A stretch of DNA of 64,000 nucleotides from Owenia fusiformis (lineage: Eukaryota > Annelida > Polychaeta > Sabellida > Oweniidae), in assembly GCA_903813345.2 (NCBI GenBank), contig CAIIXF020000006.1, positions 17,610,348 to 17,674,347 of the forward strand. The letters are read 5' to 3'. Position numbers and translations under genes: made by a program. How positions within the stretch are numbered: position 1 is the first letter of the stretch; each line of letters starts with the position of its first letter. The notes beneath the pieces are model-generated. The model saw only the letters and a program-made list of their open reading frames with translations, was not told the DNA's origin and ran no database searches. Positions 37,957-49,689 of the stretch are shown here, one piece after another.

Positions 37957-40518
37957 ATGAAAATAAATGTTATTGTTCTTTTCCTTTCTGTAGGTAAGTA
38001 ATCTTTAAATTGATACATCATACCACAGGGGCTTGTCTGGAGGGTCGGGCAAGCCCTCCGATGAGTGTGTACTTCTTATTAAGAGTATAAGCATTCTTAA
38101 TAAGAAGTACACACTCATCCGAGGGCTTGCCCGACCCTCCAGACAAGCCCTTGTGCATCATACAAGAAATATTCCTTTCAGTGTTTAATTGAAGTATAGT
38201 TCTTTTTGTTTCTGAAATCGTCATTGTGTTAAACCCATCAGCAGATCCATTGTAACGCAGAATAATTTTTCAGACTACCTTACCGCATTTTTAGGGCGTA
38301 ATATGTTGACGTGGACTCGTTCATTTCAGTTGGGTACAGTTGCGCTAACCCACACAAGCGAATAGTTGGTGGTGAACCTGTTACTAATGGGGCATATCCT
38401 TACCAGGCGTCCCTTCAGAGGTTTGGTTCTGGGGGGTTCGCTCATTCGTGTGGAGTGGTGATCATCAACAGTGAATGGGTTCTCACAGCGGCCCATTGTA
38501 CAGTTGGCTCGTACGTATACTCAGAGTGGCTTGATTTACTTGTTCGGTCTCTGTCAACAGTAGTTTCTCGGTTTACAGTCTCGGTATACAATTTTGCCGG
38601 TTGACCTCTGGCGAGGTCAACAATTGTATACTGTTGATTCAGTAATCATTATAATAATTTATAAAGTTTTACTTGTTCGTTCAAACGATCCAAATTGACA
38701 ATTGCGTACTTCCGTATCACGTCCTCAGTTAGTGACTAAGTGTGTGTGCCATTTACCGCAGGTAAATCTGTCATACACCGCAAGTGAATATGCCATATTC
38801 GTTGCGGAATATGACATATTTTTATATCATGTTTACCGCGTAACATAGAAAACATATTTTGTAAAAGATTGCACCTCCAATCATCAAAACCATGTTGCAT
38901 GTTTTTGATAGATTACATTGCAATTCGATAATGGATTCTAATGTGCTATAAGTGTCTCTCATCGTTTTAGACAAGTAATGCGAATTTTGCGACAAACGGT
39001 TATATCTGTATCTCCCACGTTATTTTCAGAACAACCGGCGACTTCCGGATTCTTGCAGGTGTTGATGTGATCACAGACAACAATGGGCAACTTGTCACTG
39101 TTAGGGGAATACACGAGGTACGTTTATGTGATAACGGACAACAGACAACGATTATATCATATTTATATGTAATGCTTGTCATGCTTGTGTGTACTGTATT
39201 GATCACCTTCAAAGATACCTTTATACGCTTCCTTTCAGCACCCAGACTTTGTTAATGACCCTTCAATGGGCTACCCAAATGACATCAGTCTTTTGCAAAT
39301 TTCTCCTCTGACGCTGAACGCGGCAGTTGGAGTTATCCCTCTGGCTTCTGGGATAACGAACTTTGTTGGTAGCACTTGTACTATGACTGGATGGGGTGTT
39401 ACGGAGAGTAAGTTATTGTCCAAATACCACTAAACATTTTCGATTTTTATGTCACCACCAGAAGAGGTGACATATTGTTACAGTCTCCAACTTTTTTTGT
39501 GGACGGCGGTTGGCGTTCAACGTCTGTAACAAATGGCAAGTGGTGACAATTTGCATGTTAATGCCTTGTTTAGTATTTCTTGTTGTTTTCATACATAACA
39601 GTAGGCAGGTTCGTCCAGCTTGTGAATTGAGCATTGGGATATCTAACATTATTCTATCTGTACTTTTGCAAATTCGTAGATTATATTTTGACGTTCATGA
39701 AGTAAGTCATTTCAAATATATTTTTTGATTAATAAAATGATCCCTATACAATAAAGCACGTAACCAAACATGATCATTCAAGGCAAATTACTCCCGGGAA
39801 CGAGTCATCAAAACTTTCATATTTTGTATACGCTCACTCTTCAGGTGGGTGGGAATCAGAGAGACTCAGGGAGGCATCCGATATCGTCCTGTCCGGTATG
39901 GACTGCGATGCGATTTGGCTCAATCAAGCGATCGACGATGAATACCACGTATGTGTTGGATTAGGAGACAGAGGACCATGCCAGGTACTGGAACAAGTTG
40001 TTATCCATGATTGATATGATTAGCCGAGACAATCTATTATCGCACAAGCCAATGTTAAGTTAACTTCTGGCTAGTTCCGTCCACCCTCAGTCCCCTTATC
40101 ATGTCGTTCATAAATTGGTTAACTACCACCCAGAGCGATTACCGTTTGCAGGATTAGTGTTAGTCTTGCTTCAAGATCCTGGACTATCTACTCTAACAAC
40201 TGGGTCACAAGGACTTGTAGCCAGACTAGATTAGTGTTACAATATACAATAATAATATCTTCGAATATGGATGAATTTTGTTCTATCTAACTTCCTGCCT
40301 CAACATTCTTCTTGCTATTTTACCAAACTTGTCTGTATCAGTTATCTGTTTCCATTCACCAGGGTGATGATGGTGGGCCTTTGGTGTGTAGTGAGAATAA
40401 TTTTGTCCTGGCTGGATTAGCTTCATGGGGCCACGTTAGTTGTGCTGATTATCCGTTTGTATACACCAGAGTCAGCACATACAGAGCCTGGGTATGCAGC
40501 GTATCTGGAGTGTGCTGA
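37957..40518 (+). CDS. Chymotrypsin-family pseudoprotease (catalytic Ser replaced by Asp)
   Basis: A secreted S1-family protein of 256 aa. Exons 37957-37993, 38330-38510, 39030-39117, 39239-39407, 39845-39984 and 40363-40518 join in phase (771 nt). Residues 1-16 are a signal-like hydrophobic start. A short propeptide ends [10 protein letters not shown], a trypsin-type activation site. LTAAHC holds the triad His (68) and YPNDISLL the triad Asp (117). The serine motif reads GDDGGPL: codon 208 is GAT, so the nucleophile Ser195 (chymotrypsin numbering) is Asp. CGG near Cys42 is also CGV. The remaining fold residues (TMTGWG, ASWG, paired cysteines) are kept and no frame is broken, so a non-catalytic but folded protein is likely. 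AATAAA follows five bases after the stop. Confidence 0.93.
38024..38155. mobile_element. Near-perfect hairpin MITE with 8-bp target duplication
   Basis: A 132-bp palindrome: two 61-bp arms with two mismatches around a 10-bp loop (GTATAAGCAT). It begins CACAGGGGCTTG and ends CAAGCCCTTGTG. CATCATAC flanks it at 38016-38023 and 38156-38163. An 8-bp duplication points to hAT-type insertion. It lies in intron 1 of the pseudoprotease, so the pre-mRNA would fold into a long stem. Confidence 0.93.
39450..39560. repeat. Dispersed TGTCACC/TGTTACAG repeat in protease intron 4
   Basis: Begins GTCACCACCAGAAGAGGTGA and contains TTGTTACAGTCTCCAACTTT, GGACGGCGGTTGGCG and CTGTAACAAATGGCAAGTGG. The same pieces occur at 24060-24170 and, inverted, at 43573-43680 in the neighbouring protease gene. 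Fragments occur near 2683, 30838 and 46700-47060. Confidence 0.6.
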
Positions 40519-40522
40519 ACGA

Positions 40523-40528
40523 AATAAA
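40523..40528 (+). promoter_or_regulatory. Candidate polyadenylation signal of upstream protease
   Basis: AATAAA begins five bases after the stop codon, which would give a very short 3' UTR. Further AT-rich sequence follows. Not proven by the sequence. Confidence 0.4.
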
Positions 40529-41089
40529 AATGTATTAAATGAAATACAAATACTCGACCTTGTGTTTATCTCACATATTTCACACATATAGCAGTTGAAA
40601 ATGTCATGTCAATTAATTAAGAAATAATTCAATCACCAAATATAATATATGATATGTAATTTGAAACGACCATTGGTGATATATCCTATTAAATGTTACT
40701 ATCTAAGACTGATCAAATTATCAAAAATACATGTAGGCCTACATTCTGAAATTGAATTGTAAAAATGATTTTTTACCCCATTCTTTGTGAGAAATTTAGG
40801 TTTATTCCAGAATCAAATGATGATACAAGTTACGTATGATTTTATTGTGAATAAAATAATTGGGATTACTCAGAATGATTCAGAACCCTTTAGTAGACCT
40901 TACCTTCTTTTATCGACTTAGTTACGCTTGCAAACAGCGTCATTACATTTGACATCATTACATTTGATATCACGTCTGACATATTTCTATTGGCCTAGTT
41001 CCTGCGGTAAAATACACAAAAAATCATTTTAACATATGTTGATTCTCTAGTACGTTTCTGATAACCACCGTGAATAGGTGAACGATACC

Positions 41090-44000
41090 ATGAAGGCGCT
41101 CGTTTTCATGCAGTTGCTGATTTCATTCGGTAAGATACATGTATAATTAGTTCTAGGTGGACACTTCACCGTCCAATGTCTTTATTTCTAGACATTAATT
41201 TCTGAAATATTGTGTGAATCAAAATAAAAATGCTGCATGTGCCAGTTCGGATGGTATATGATATACGTGTCCATTTTTGTGTTAATTTGTCAAAACAAAA
41301 ATAATGGATGATCAAAGGCTGTCGAAATAATGATCAAAGGCTGTCGAAATATGTATCGAACGCAAAATAGTTGCGACAGCCTCGATATTCTTACTCTAGA
41401 ATAACATGGAATTATGCTGTTTTCAGTTGATCAAAGTATATGTGCAAAACTCCAAATCATTAATGGTAGAGTGTCCGTCCCAGGGGCACATCCCTACCAA
41501 GCGTCCCTCCAGCGGTATGGCGCATTCGGATATGCTCACATCTGTGGAGGAGTAATCATTAGCAGTGAATGGGTTCTTACAGCAGCGCATTGTACAATTG
41601 ACATGTAATTAATATATTTTCTGGTTAACGCTGTCCATCTAGTGACAGTATACCCTTCCTTTTCTTCCCCGCATTAAAGAATACTAAAGACGAAGCTCTC
41701 CTTTGAGAAGCGAAGTCGAACGAATGCAAAGGGTAAACACTCGTTAAAGTTGACCTATAAGACCTACAAGTCAGGATAAATACACAAATGGGGCACAGTG
41801 GGGAACCCATTCATAGACCATTGAATGAGACCTCGTGGGACTTAATGGGGTTCTGTCCTATGGGACTTTGTGGGATTTGCCTCATGAACCCATCGATGGT
41901 ACACGATGGCGCTTCATTGGGCAAAATCCCACGGAGTCCCATTGAGACTTTTGATCACGTGAAGGTAACTTCGAGCAACGTGTTGGATCAAAATGGCAAG
42001 CAGCGGTTAAAGCTTTCTAAACTTTTGATAGGGCACTGTGGGACTCGATTGGGTTCCATGGGACACAGTCAATGAGATGCAATGGGACTTCGTAGGACTC
42101 GATGGGACAAGTGGAAGTAACATTGATTTGTCATTCATAATTATATTCGTATTTCCTCAATCCATCACGTTTATATGTTCATTATTTTGTATAACTACCA
42201 TAGGTATATTATTTTATTCCTAGTCAGAGTACAGTCATTAATACTTCTCTATTCTCACTGTATGTTTCCGAATTATAGGACTCTTGGGTACTACAGAGTC
42301 CTTGCAGGCGTTCACAATGTTACAGGTGATGGTCAGCTTGGAGCTATCAGAGAAATACATCAGGTAATATTGATGGGCCCTAGTTCATAGTTCTACTTGG
42401 ATGTTGTTATGTTAAGCTTCAGTCACATTTCCTCTGCGGCGGCCGTATGGCGGTCATAGCTTCTGAAAATCTACATCGTACTGCTCAGGCATCGTCGGTT
42501 CCCACGCTCAATCACTACGTTCTGAGGATAGTTCCGAAGCTTGATGAAGCAAGATGCTGCTCAGGGGTGGATCTGGGAACCAACAAGGGGGGGGGGCCAA
42601 ATTTTCAAGTCTGATAAAAAACTTCAAAAAATTTCGAAATTTTGAGGCCCATTTTCTTCAAAATTTGGCCTGAAATTTTAGAAAAGGCCAAAAAGGCCCA
42701 CTATTTGGCGCCTTGAGGCAGAGCCTTTAATTGCATTATTGTATAGCTATCGTATTTTGTGCCTGGCGCTCGATTTCTCGATTATTTCAATATTTATATC
42801 TGAGCATCAAAAAGGGGAATAGTCCAAAAGTTATAGACGAACTTATCCTCTTTACATCAGGTTCATCTTCTTCAAGCATCCTGACTACGTGGACAACCAG
42901 GCGAGTGGCTACCCCAATGACATCAGTCTGCTTCGTGTTGAGCCATTTACTATGGATACACGTGTCCAGGCGTTACCTCTACCCAGTGGAAATTCAAATT
43001 TTGCTGGTCTGATATGTACCATGACAGGATGGGGTGTCACTGAAAGTAAATAGGAGAAGTTGAGGGAAACGGCATTTATCTTCCGATTAATATCATACAT
43101 TTGTTCAAACATTCTGGTTGAGAGATAAGGTGGACATGAATAGTATGCAAGCGAACCAGAAAAATGACCAAAAAGTAGCCTTTAAAATAAATTAAACGTC
43201 TTTATTCTTATTCATTTTCAATATTTTAAATATTCATCTGGAGGCCGTTGCTCGAAACGATTCGTTATTATCGTTAATGTAGGCCTACTTACGAGAGAAT
43301 GATATGTTCAAATATTGCCATACCAGCTGTACTTTTCCTCCCAGGTGGTTCTCCTTCGGGAGGCCTCAGAGAGACCAGCGACGTGGTCCTCACGGGAGCC
43401 CAGTGTCAAGTTGGGTGGACGGGCATTGATATCAGGGACGAGTATCACATATGTGTAGGGATCGGAGATACAGGCCCCTGCCAGGTAAGCCAACATGGGA
43501 ATTTCTTCTCCCCAGCACAAAAAGCTTAAGAAAACAAAAGAATTGACAAATGGCATTAAAAGACACTTTTACATGCCAAATGTCACCACCTGCCATTGTT
43601 ACAGCAACACCAACCGCCGAGCGCCTTAACACAAATCACCGACCGCCGTCACAAAAAGGATGATGTCACCAATTACAAAACAACCACGATACTCTAACTA
43701 TACGAAAAACCCCATCAATAGAGGAGTTTCTAAATAGCTTTCAAATCTCGCTAATTCTCGTTTTTACATGAGATTTTAAGAGATTTGCACTTTTTTACTC
43801 TAATGAATTACTTTTCTTTATTTTTGATAGCATATTTGGATTCAGTGACAATTTTTCCCCATTAAAGCTTTGATTTACACAGTTTTGTCATTTAAATCAT
43901 TTTCCATGACATTTAAAAAAACTTGGGCCAAATCTCCATTGGTGCATTGCTGAAATTCATTAAAACCTTGATTTATTTGTATGACAACCAATATGTTCAT

Positions 44001-44612
44001 GTTTAATCACAATATGTACATTGGCAAGGCCATCCAATAGAATTCCATTCGAGTTTCAGACAGATTCAACCAACACTTTTTGATAAATCATGAAATTAAG
44101 TGACTATTGCAAGTTTCTAGCATTAAAGTGAGTGGAGGTCTGGCCCTAGAAAATCAAAGACAAGCAAGGGTGACATCTATTATGTAAGCATTTTCAGCTA
44201 TTAAGAAATTTCAACTTCAATCAATTTCAACTGGGATCCTAGGTTTCAGTTCACGGATAATAAAATCAATGCAAGGTTATATAAAAAAAACAATGAAATG
44301 TGTTGTTCGCAAGATATGAAAATCTCTGAAAGGTCGCATATTAAATTGTTTGTGCATAAAACATGTTTTAATATTATCTTCTTTAAAAGATCGCAGCAGT
44401 GCAAAAGATTAAGCTAAACTACATGTACAGTGGTGCCATCTTTATGAATTCAGGGGGATAGTGGAGGACCGTTGATTTGTAGAGAAAATGGCAGCTCGGT
44501 GTTGGCGGGCTTAGCATCTTGGGCGTATGCAAGCTGTTCTGAGTTTCCCTTCGTCTACGCCAGAGTGAGCTCATACTTACCTTGGATTTGCAACACTTCC
44601 GGGGTGTGTTGA
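41090..44612 (+). CDS. Chymotrypsin-like serine protease (intact catalytic triad)
   Basis: A secreted S1-family endopeptidase of 256 aa. Exons 41090-41129, 41427-41604, 42279-42363, 42877-43045, 43345-43484 and 44454-44612 join in phase (771 nt), with the same intron phases as its upstream paralogue. A signal peptide ([13 protein letters not shown]) is followed by a short propeptide. The mature start is IING, but the residue before it is Gln (AKLQ|IING) rather than Lys/Arg, so activation by a trypsin-like enzyme at that bond is unlikely. The triad is His68 (LTAAHC), Asp116 (YPNDISLL) and Ser207 (GDSGGPL). The position-189 pocket residue appears to be Gly (GDTGPCQGDSGG), so trypsin specificity is unlikely. 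An inserted repeat fills intron 2, a truncated MITE lies in intron 3, and a TGTCACC repeat lies in intron 5. Confidence 0.94.
41790..42120. repeat. GGGACT-rich repeat in protease intron 2
   Basis: Short repeats of GATGGGACTT / AATGGGACTTCG / GTGGGACTCGATTGGG type over about 330 bp. Open frames 41788-42075 and 42038-42223 (Met/Gly/Trp-rich) read this repeat and are not genes. Related in word content to the TGTCCC-rich MITE at 10202-10622. Confidence 0.65.
42565..42726. mobile_element. Truncated CACTGGCGGATCC-family MITE in protease intron 3
   Basis: The left part (GGGGTGGATCTGGGAACC, G-run, then 'TTCGAAATTTTGAGGCCCAT') matches 12480-12660, but the right terminus is missing. It is therefore a truncated copy. 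Confidence 0.65.
43573..43680 (-). repeat. Inverted copy of TGTCACC/TGTTACAG repeat in protease intron 5
   Basis: Contains AAATGTCACCACCTGCCATT, GTTACAG and 'CCAACCGCCGA', the inverse of the copies at 24060 and 39450. It follows the exon 43345-43484 donor. Confidence 0.55.
43681..44453. other. Remainder of protease intron 5, nothing specific
   Basis: AT-rich intron sequence before the GAATTCAG acceptor of the last exon. No repeat or exon recognised. Confidence 0.4.
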
Positions 44613-44709
44613 TCCACGTGAAAGGTTGTGCACTTCCACGTTATCTAATTCTGAAACTGTTTAATTGCAATTACGGACTATTATTGAAGGCCTATTATTA
44701 GAGAGCGAT

Positions 44710-44715
44710 AATAAA
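44710..44715 (+). promoter_or_regulatory. Candidate polyadenylation signal of downstream protease
   Basis: AATAAA about 100 bases past the stop codon, a plausible 3' end distance. Confidence 0.45.
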
Positions 44716-46346
44716 TTGTTTGAGTTATTTTACGTTGTATCTTCATTTTATGTGCGGTCTCTACATGCTAATGAAAAAATGTACGATGTGATTTTAGTAT
44801 GAGTATTACGAAGATTATATTTTACGTAACACAGGCTTATATAAAAGATGTTGGTTGTCTGATACTCATTTTTTTTCAACTAGCTATATGAAATGAACTA
44901 AGGAGGCCATGATTTCTCATGAGAATCAATTGTAAGCCCATCCTAAATTACTACATGCTCATGGTATGCTACCGTAAATCGTTAATGCAATTTATTAGGC
45001 GAGTGTGTACAATTTAAAGTAACGTACTATTTCATACTCATTTCTTCAAACTTTATGCCAGACTCCTACATTTAGTAATAACATTAAAAATAAATTTGAT
45101 ATCTATTGGCAAAATGAATAACCGGAGGATATCGCCACCAATATCCGCTTGTTGATTTTATACATTTTTTTTATAGTTAGTAGACTTAGTGCAGGATATA
45201 TATTTTTCAGAATATCATTTTAATCTACATTGAAATTTAAGAACAAAATTATGGCCCTTATTTCAGAATTGATGAGTACACGATGAGAACATAACCAAAT
45301 ATGTATTCACATATATCAAAGACATGTGAATTTCCAAATAGACGTCATTTTAATCAGCCCGATATTTGAAGCTCGAAATTTTGACAAATAAAGGATAAAT
45401 ATGCATACTCTAAGTAAAATGTTAATCTAAAACGATATTCTATTGTAGCCTGATAGTTATAGATTCCCGTGGGAGGCCTAGGGGTAATTTGCATAAAGAG
45501 AGTGAAAAGTAGAATTACATCCTAGGCCTACGTAAGGCGAGGTGCTGCTAGGTTAGGCGGTCGAGAAGGTGGCGGAAATTTCAAAATTCGATTCATGTGA
45601 CTTTTGAAGAACCATCTTTTTTATGTTCAAAAGATATTTCGATGGGCCATTTTGCCCCACATAGCCGTTTTGCCCCATGTCCCAGTCACCCTAGAGAGAT
45701 TTGCCTAGGACAATACGGGGGTCCCACTATATTCTTTTTGCATACATTTCTTAAATTAAGGGACAATAAATTCTTTAATCAGGTGATTAAGTGGGGAGAA
45801 GCAAAACTTTTTAAAAACAGGAGAAATGGCGCAAAAAGCATGATATCTCTTGTTTTAGTGAATCGGTAGTTGGCAGGTATGTACTTGTCTAGCCCTACTA
45901 GAGAGGCCGCGAAGTTATCTCCGTTCAGCTTTCATGTTTATTCCCCAAAAGAAATATGTGGGTTTGTTTCACTGTAAAATTTGACAAAATACTTACCTCA
46001 ATGGCAACGGTCAAGCATGCAGTAAACCTGTTCCGAGTGTTCGGTCAGTAAAGCCGTGGAGATCAAAGGACTTGGCATATTGCACCTGCTAATTAACTCG
46101 AAAGGACCGGTAAATGGTCATTTTCGAGTAAGCGTCTGCTAAATCAATAAAATGGAGACACAAATTATTGTATTTTACAAAAATCAATTTAGATTTACGC
46201 TGTGAAGGATACGCCGCTTTATTTCTCACCGATACATCACAAATACGATTGAGCGGCTGTTCAACAGGTTTAGAATCAATTTTCGGAGTTGAGATCTACT
46301 GATCACTTTCGGGTCACAAAAAAGCTTCTGCTTCAAAACAGAAAAC
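44716..46346. other. Intergenic, no gene seen
   Basis: No supported exon. The frame at 45597-45869 (Cys/His/Pro-containing, 90 aa) has no domain I recognise, overlaps no splice signals and is left uncalled. The last few hundred bases should include the promoter and 5' UTR of the LRR-type gene. Confidence 0.35.
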
Positions 46347-46570
46347 ATGGCCATCACGTTGAAGTGGTGGACTTGGTCGCTCTGGATTTTTACGATGTTT
46401 TTAACAAGTTTACGTGTTTCTGGGAACGATACAGAGCTAACTAAACATTGCCCAACGATTTGTCATTGCAAGAAATCAGAAGCAAACCCTTCTGGTACAT
46501 GGATCGTCGACTGTCATGGATTGAATTTGACACAACTTCCGAGCAATCTCGATGCATTCACAACATCACT
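46347..46570 (+). CDS. First exon of a secreted or membrane LRR protein
   Basis: ATG in a good context (AACATGG) opens a signal peptide (about residues 1-26, Trp/Leu/Phe-rich). An LRR N-terminal cap follows: Cys35, Cys39, Cys41 and Cys56 in the pattern CPTICHC…DCHGLNLTQLPSNL, leading to the first leucine-rich strand. The exon ends at TCACT|GTGAGT, leaving two bases of an incomplete codon. No partner exon with LRR repeats was found in the remaining 17 kb, so either intron 1 is very long or the gene is broken. The exact family (slit-, Toll-, LINGO- or LRIG-like) cannot be told from this exon. Confidence 0.85.
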
Positions 46571-47364
46571 GTGAGTATGATTTTGTTTACGATATTGCAA
46601 AACAATCTAAAATGCTACTGCGTGTTAATATAGGATATGCATACTCATACTATATCAGTAGGCCTACATATTATGCAAATAATCAGTCTCAGCATTACGA
46701 ATTGTTACAGGGACATTTGTTACTGTGACACATGTTACACTAGCATTATAACAAGTGTCACCTGTGGAGAGTGGGATTACTCCCTACTTTTACATCATTC
46801 CACATTGAAGACTTCTTTACCAACTTTTTACATCTCACCAATCTAAACCATTCAAACTTTCAATGATGCCAATCTGTGACACCATATTGTTTCTCAAATC
46901 TGTAACACCAACACTTACAAGTATATCACTCATAACTGCAACACTTTATTATTATTTCTTGACCCACCAATCAGTGACACTAAGAACCTATCTTCATTAT
47001 CTGTGACATCATATTTTTATCACTCCAATCTGTAACAGCAACAATTTTAGGGGACTCATCATGTGACGCAAATGGCTATATAAAGTGAAATTAAATATTC
47101 AGACATACCGAGATATTAAAGTTAAACAAAAATGATTTAAGCATAATAGACTCAAACTTTAAGCATGTAGTCCCATGCTTAATTTGTAAATCATACATGG
47201 ATGGCCTGGTATAGTCAAATTAATCATGTAGTATTAGGTTTAGGGAGGTGTAGAGTAATGGAATAGTGGAACACAACACTTTAAAAAGAATATTATTATG
47301 TATTTGCTTAGTACAACCATGAGTCCCTTAGTTTTCACTTAGTAGATTTTACTGAAAGAGATAT
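46571..47364. other. LRR gene intron 1, CTGTGACAC-rich stretch
   Basis: From about 46690 to 47060 many short words of TGTTACA / CTGTGACACC / ATCTGTAACA type occur, likely a decayed copy of the dispersed TGTCACC family. No exon seen. Confidence 0.4.
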
Positions 47365-48065
47365 CACCCTTGGTATACGCAGCTAACGAAAATTGACCGG
47401 CACGGGTCAAAAGCTGGACCGGCACGGGTTAACGGTTTTATTTGAATTTAAAACAGCCATAACTTGCTCAATATTGACTTCCTCGTGTCTAATTTGAAAT
47501 ATATGATTCCTCCCGATGCTTTTAAGTACCCCAATTTTTTACAGATTTTTAAACGGACCAAGACTCTCTAAATGCGCATTTATGCTCTTTTCTCTCGAGA
47601 ACGACTGTCTCATTTTCACGATAACTTTTATTTAGTACTTCTAACATATAAGATCTATTTTTCCCCATCAAGGTATGATGTAAATGACATGCTTTTTACA
47701 TATTGTGAGTTTCAATGACGCGCGTTTGATTTTATAAAAAATGCCAAACTTTGTGACAAAGAATTTCATCCTGCCTGCAGCGAGAAGACGGACCGGTTCG
47801 GGGCAATAGCATGAACATCATTCAGGAATCTTTATACATGTGTGTTACATATATTATTACGAGGATCTAAAGTTTCAAATCTTCTCTTAGAACCTCTCCG
47901 ACAAACCGTTACATGTCCAACTTACCTTCGGTTGTTCCATCGCTTCTTGGGACACTTTTAATTAAAATATTTATTGTATAACAACATTTATCCCATTCTA
48001 CGACGCATTTGAGGTAAAAAATTAGGTTGGTAAAAAGCTCCAGAGCAAGTTGGATACAGCTGGAA

Positions 48066-48093
<28 letters not shown>
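48066..48093. repeat. (TA)n microsatellite
   Basis: An uninterrupted run of about 14 TA dinucleotides. It sits between pieces of a repeat with 'GATAAACCCTGTATCCAAAA'. Confidence 0.9.
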
Positions 48094-48097
<4 letters not shown>

Positions 48098-48564
48098 CGG
48101 TCACTGCGGTCCATTGGGAAATACACATATTTCCCTGAGGATAAACCCTGTATCCAAAAACCTCCAACATAATCCATATTCACATGCCGGTGTAAAAGGG
48201 TAGGAGGTCCTATCAAATTATGGTCCTACTCTCCATTGATTTATATGGTGACCTAAATACAAATCTTTCCCTCATTATCTTATACACAATCAGGGCCAGT
48301 AAGGGCCGTTAAGAAAGGGGACCATAATCCCTGGGAGACCATCATTTCTTTCACACCGGCTGAGCAGGCGGATGTATCTTCCCGCTTCACGTTAGACTCA
48401 GTTCTCATTATCTATCTAAGTGCCAAGTGCGCTGGAAAAATCAAGCCATTGAATATAAAGGGGCATGGGATAAACAGTTTTTCCTTTAGTAGGTTCTGAA
48501 TATTGGTATTATCCTAGGACCATATAATTTATCTGCCCTTGAAACCTAGAACCTTATATAAAGT

Positions 48565-48725
48565 AATCTCTATTTATCCTATGCCAAGTAGTTTTAGGAA
48601 GATAAGTTAGCAAGATATATTCTCATCTGTATCCCGACTCTTAAGTTTCCATATCCAGAACCTACGTATCTCCCGCCATATCTCCCGCTCCCGAGCATAC
48701 CTTTCCACTTTCGGCAATTCTAAAA
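48565..48725. repeat. Dispersed repeat shared with 29997-30115
   Basis: Contains GCCAAGTAGTTTTAGGAAGA, GTATCTCCCGCCATATCTCC and GAGCATACCTTTCC. Matches the transporter intron 4 copy with substitutions. Confidence 0.6.
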
Positions 48726-49689
48726 ATCTTCTGGGTATAGGATAAAGCAGTTATTTACGCTGGGTTTCGAAATGGGGTTTACTGCTCCGGAGATATGCAT
48801 TTCCTACCCCTATATAAACTCCATATTAAAATCTCCCCAATGCATAATCCCTTTGTACCCCATAACTAGGAAGGTAAATAGTATGTATAAGAGTAGGTGA
48901 ATAATTTGTATCACTGAACATAGCAATTTCTGTTTTGAAAAGTGCGATATGAAATATATATTCTTTAGTTCTCCTAGTATAGCTCGATAACCTCCAATCG
49001 CGTTTTTGTCTTTACAAAGTTTAATCACCACCATCTATTTTCTATCGAGAGTTAGCTTGAAATATCAAAACATTATAATATTCTCATACTTGTAGAACTA
49101 AAAATGCTTTCCTAATATCATTACTACAATGACGAATATTTGCTACATGGGTCACAAAAATATATTTTCAGTTTCCCAAATAATCGGATCTGGCATGAAA
49201 AACATCCCGAGATGTGTAAATGATGATAAGATTAGTAAATAATTAGAAACGTTGTTATCTTTTTAAATCTTTGAACCTCAGTAAATTGTTCACTGCACGG
49301 GGAAATTTCATTGCAACTGCAAGAGAAGTGTCCATGTAATATCTATGCTTCTAGCAAATATGCCTCTGAAGGTATGTGAAAATAGAAATTGAAAAAATCT
49401 AAATCGTATTATATGTTTTTTTTTCGTGAAATATGATATCTTGATCAACTTATCAAATATTTCTTCACGTATTCGATTATTCTCAGTCAACAGTACTTTC
49501 AAGGTTTACAGTATCGGTATATATATCGTATACTATATGATTTCTATTAGCAGAGAAACAATAACTCAAGACAGAAAATATTTTATTCAAAAATATTGCA
49601 AATACGATGTAACATTGAAATGTCATGAGAAAAAATAAAACAGGAACACTAAAATGAGAAACATATACAATAACATGCCCTTTAGTGAT

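Noticed and set aside
41788-42223. Met/Gly/Trp-rich frames in protease intron 2
   Set aside because: Produced by GGGACT repeats inside an intron of a well-supported gene.
42855-42877. Alternative acceptor (TTTACATCAG) 17 bases upstream of protease exon 4
   Set aside because: It would break the reading phase. The CTTCAAG acceptor at 42876 keeps phase and matches the paralogue's exon border before His-Pro-Asp.
45597-45869. 90-codon frame with Cys/His/Pro residues upstream of the LRR-type exon
   Set aside because: No recognisable domain, no splice sites and no repeat support; indistinguishable from chance.
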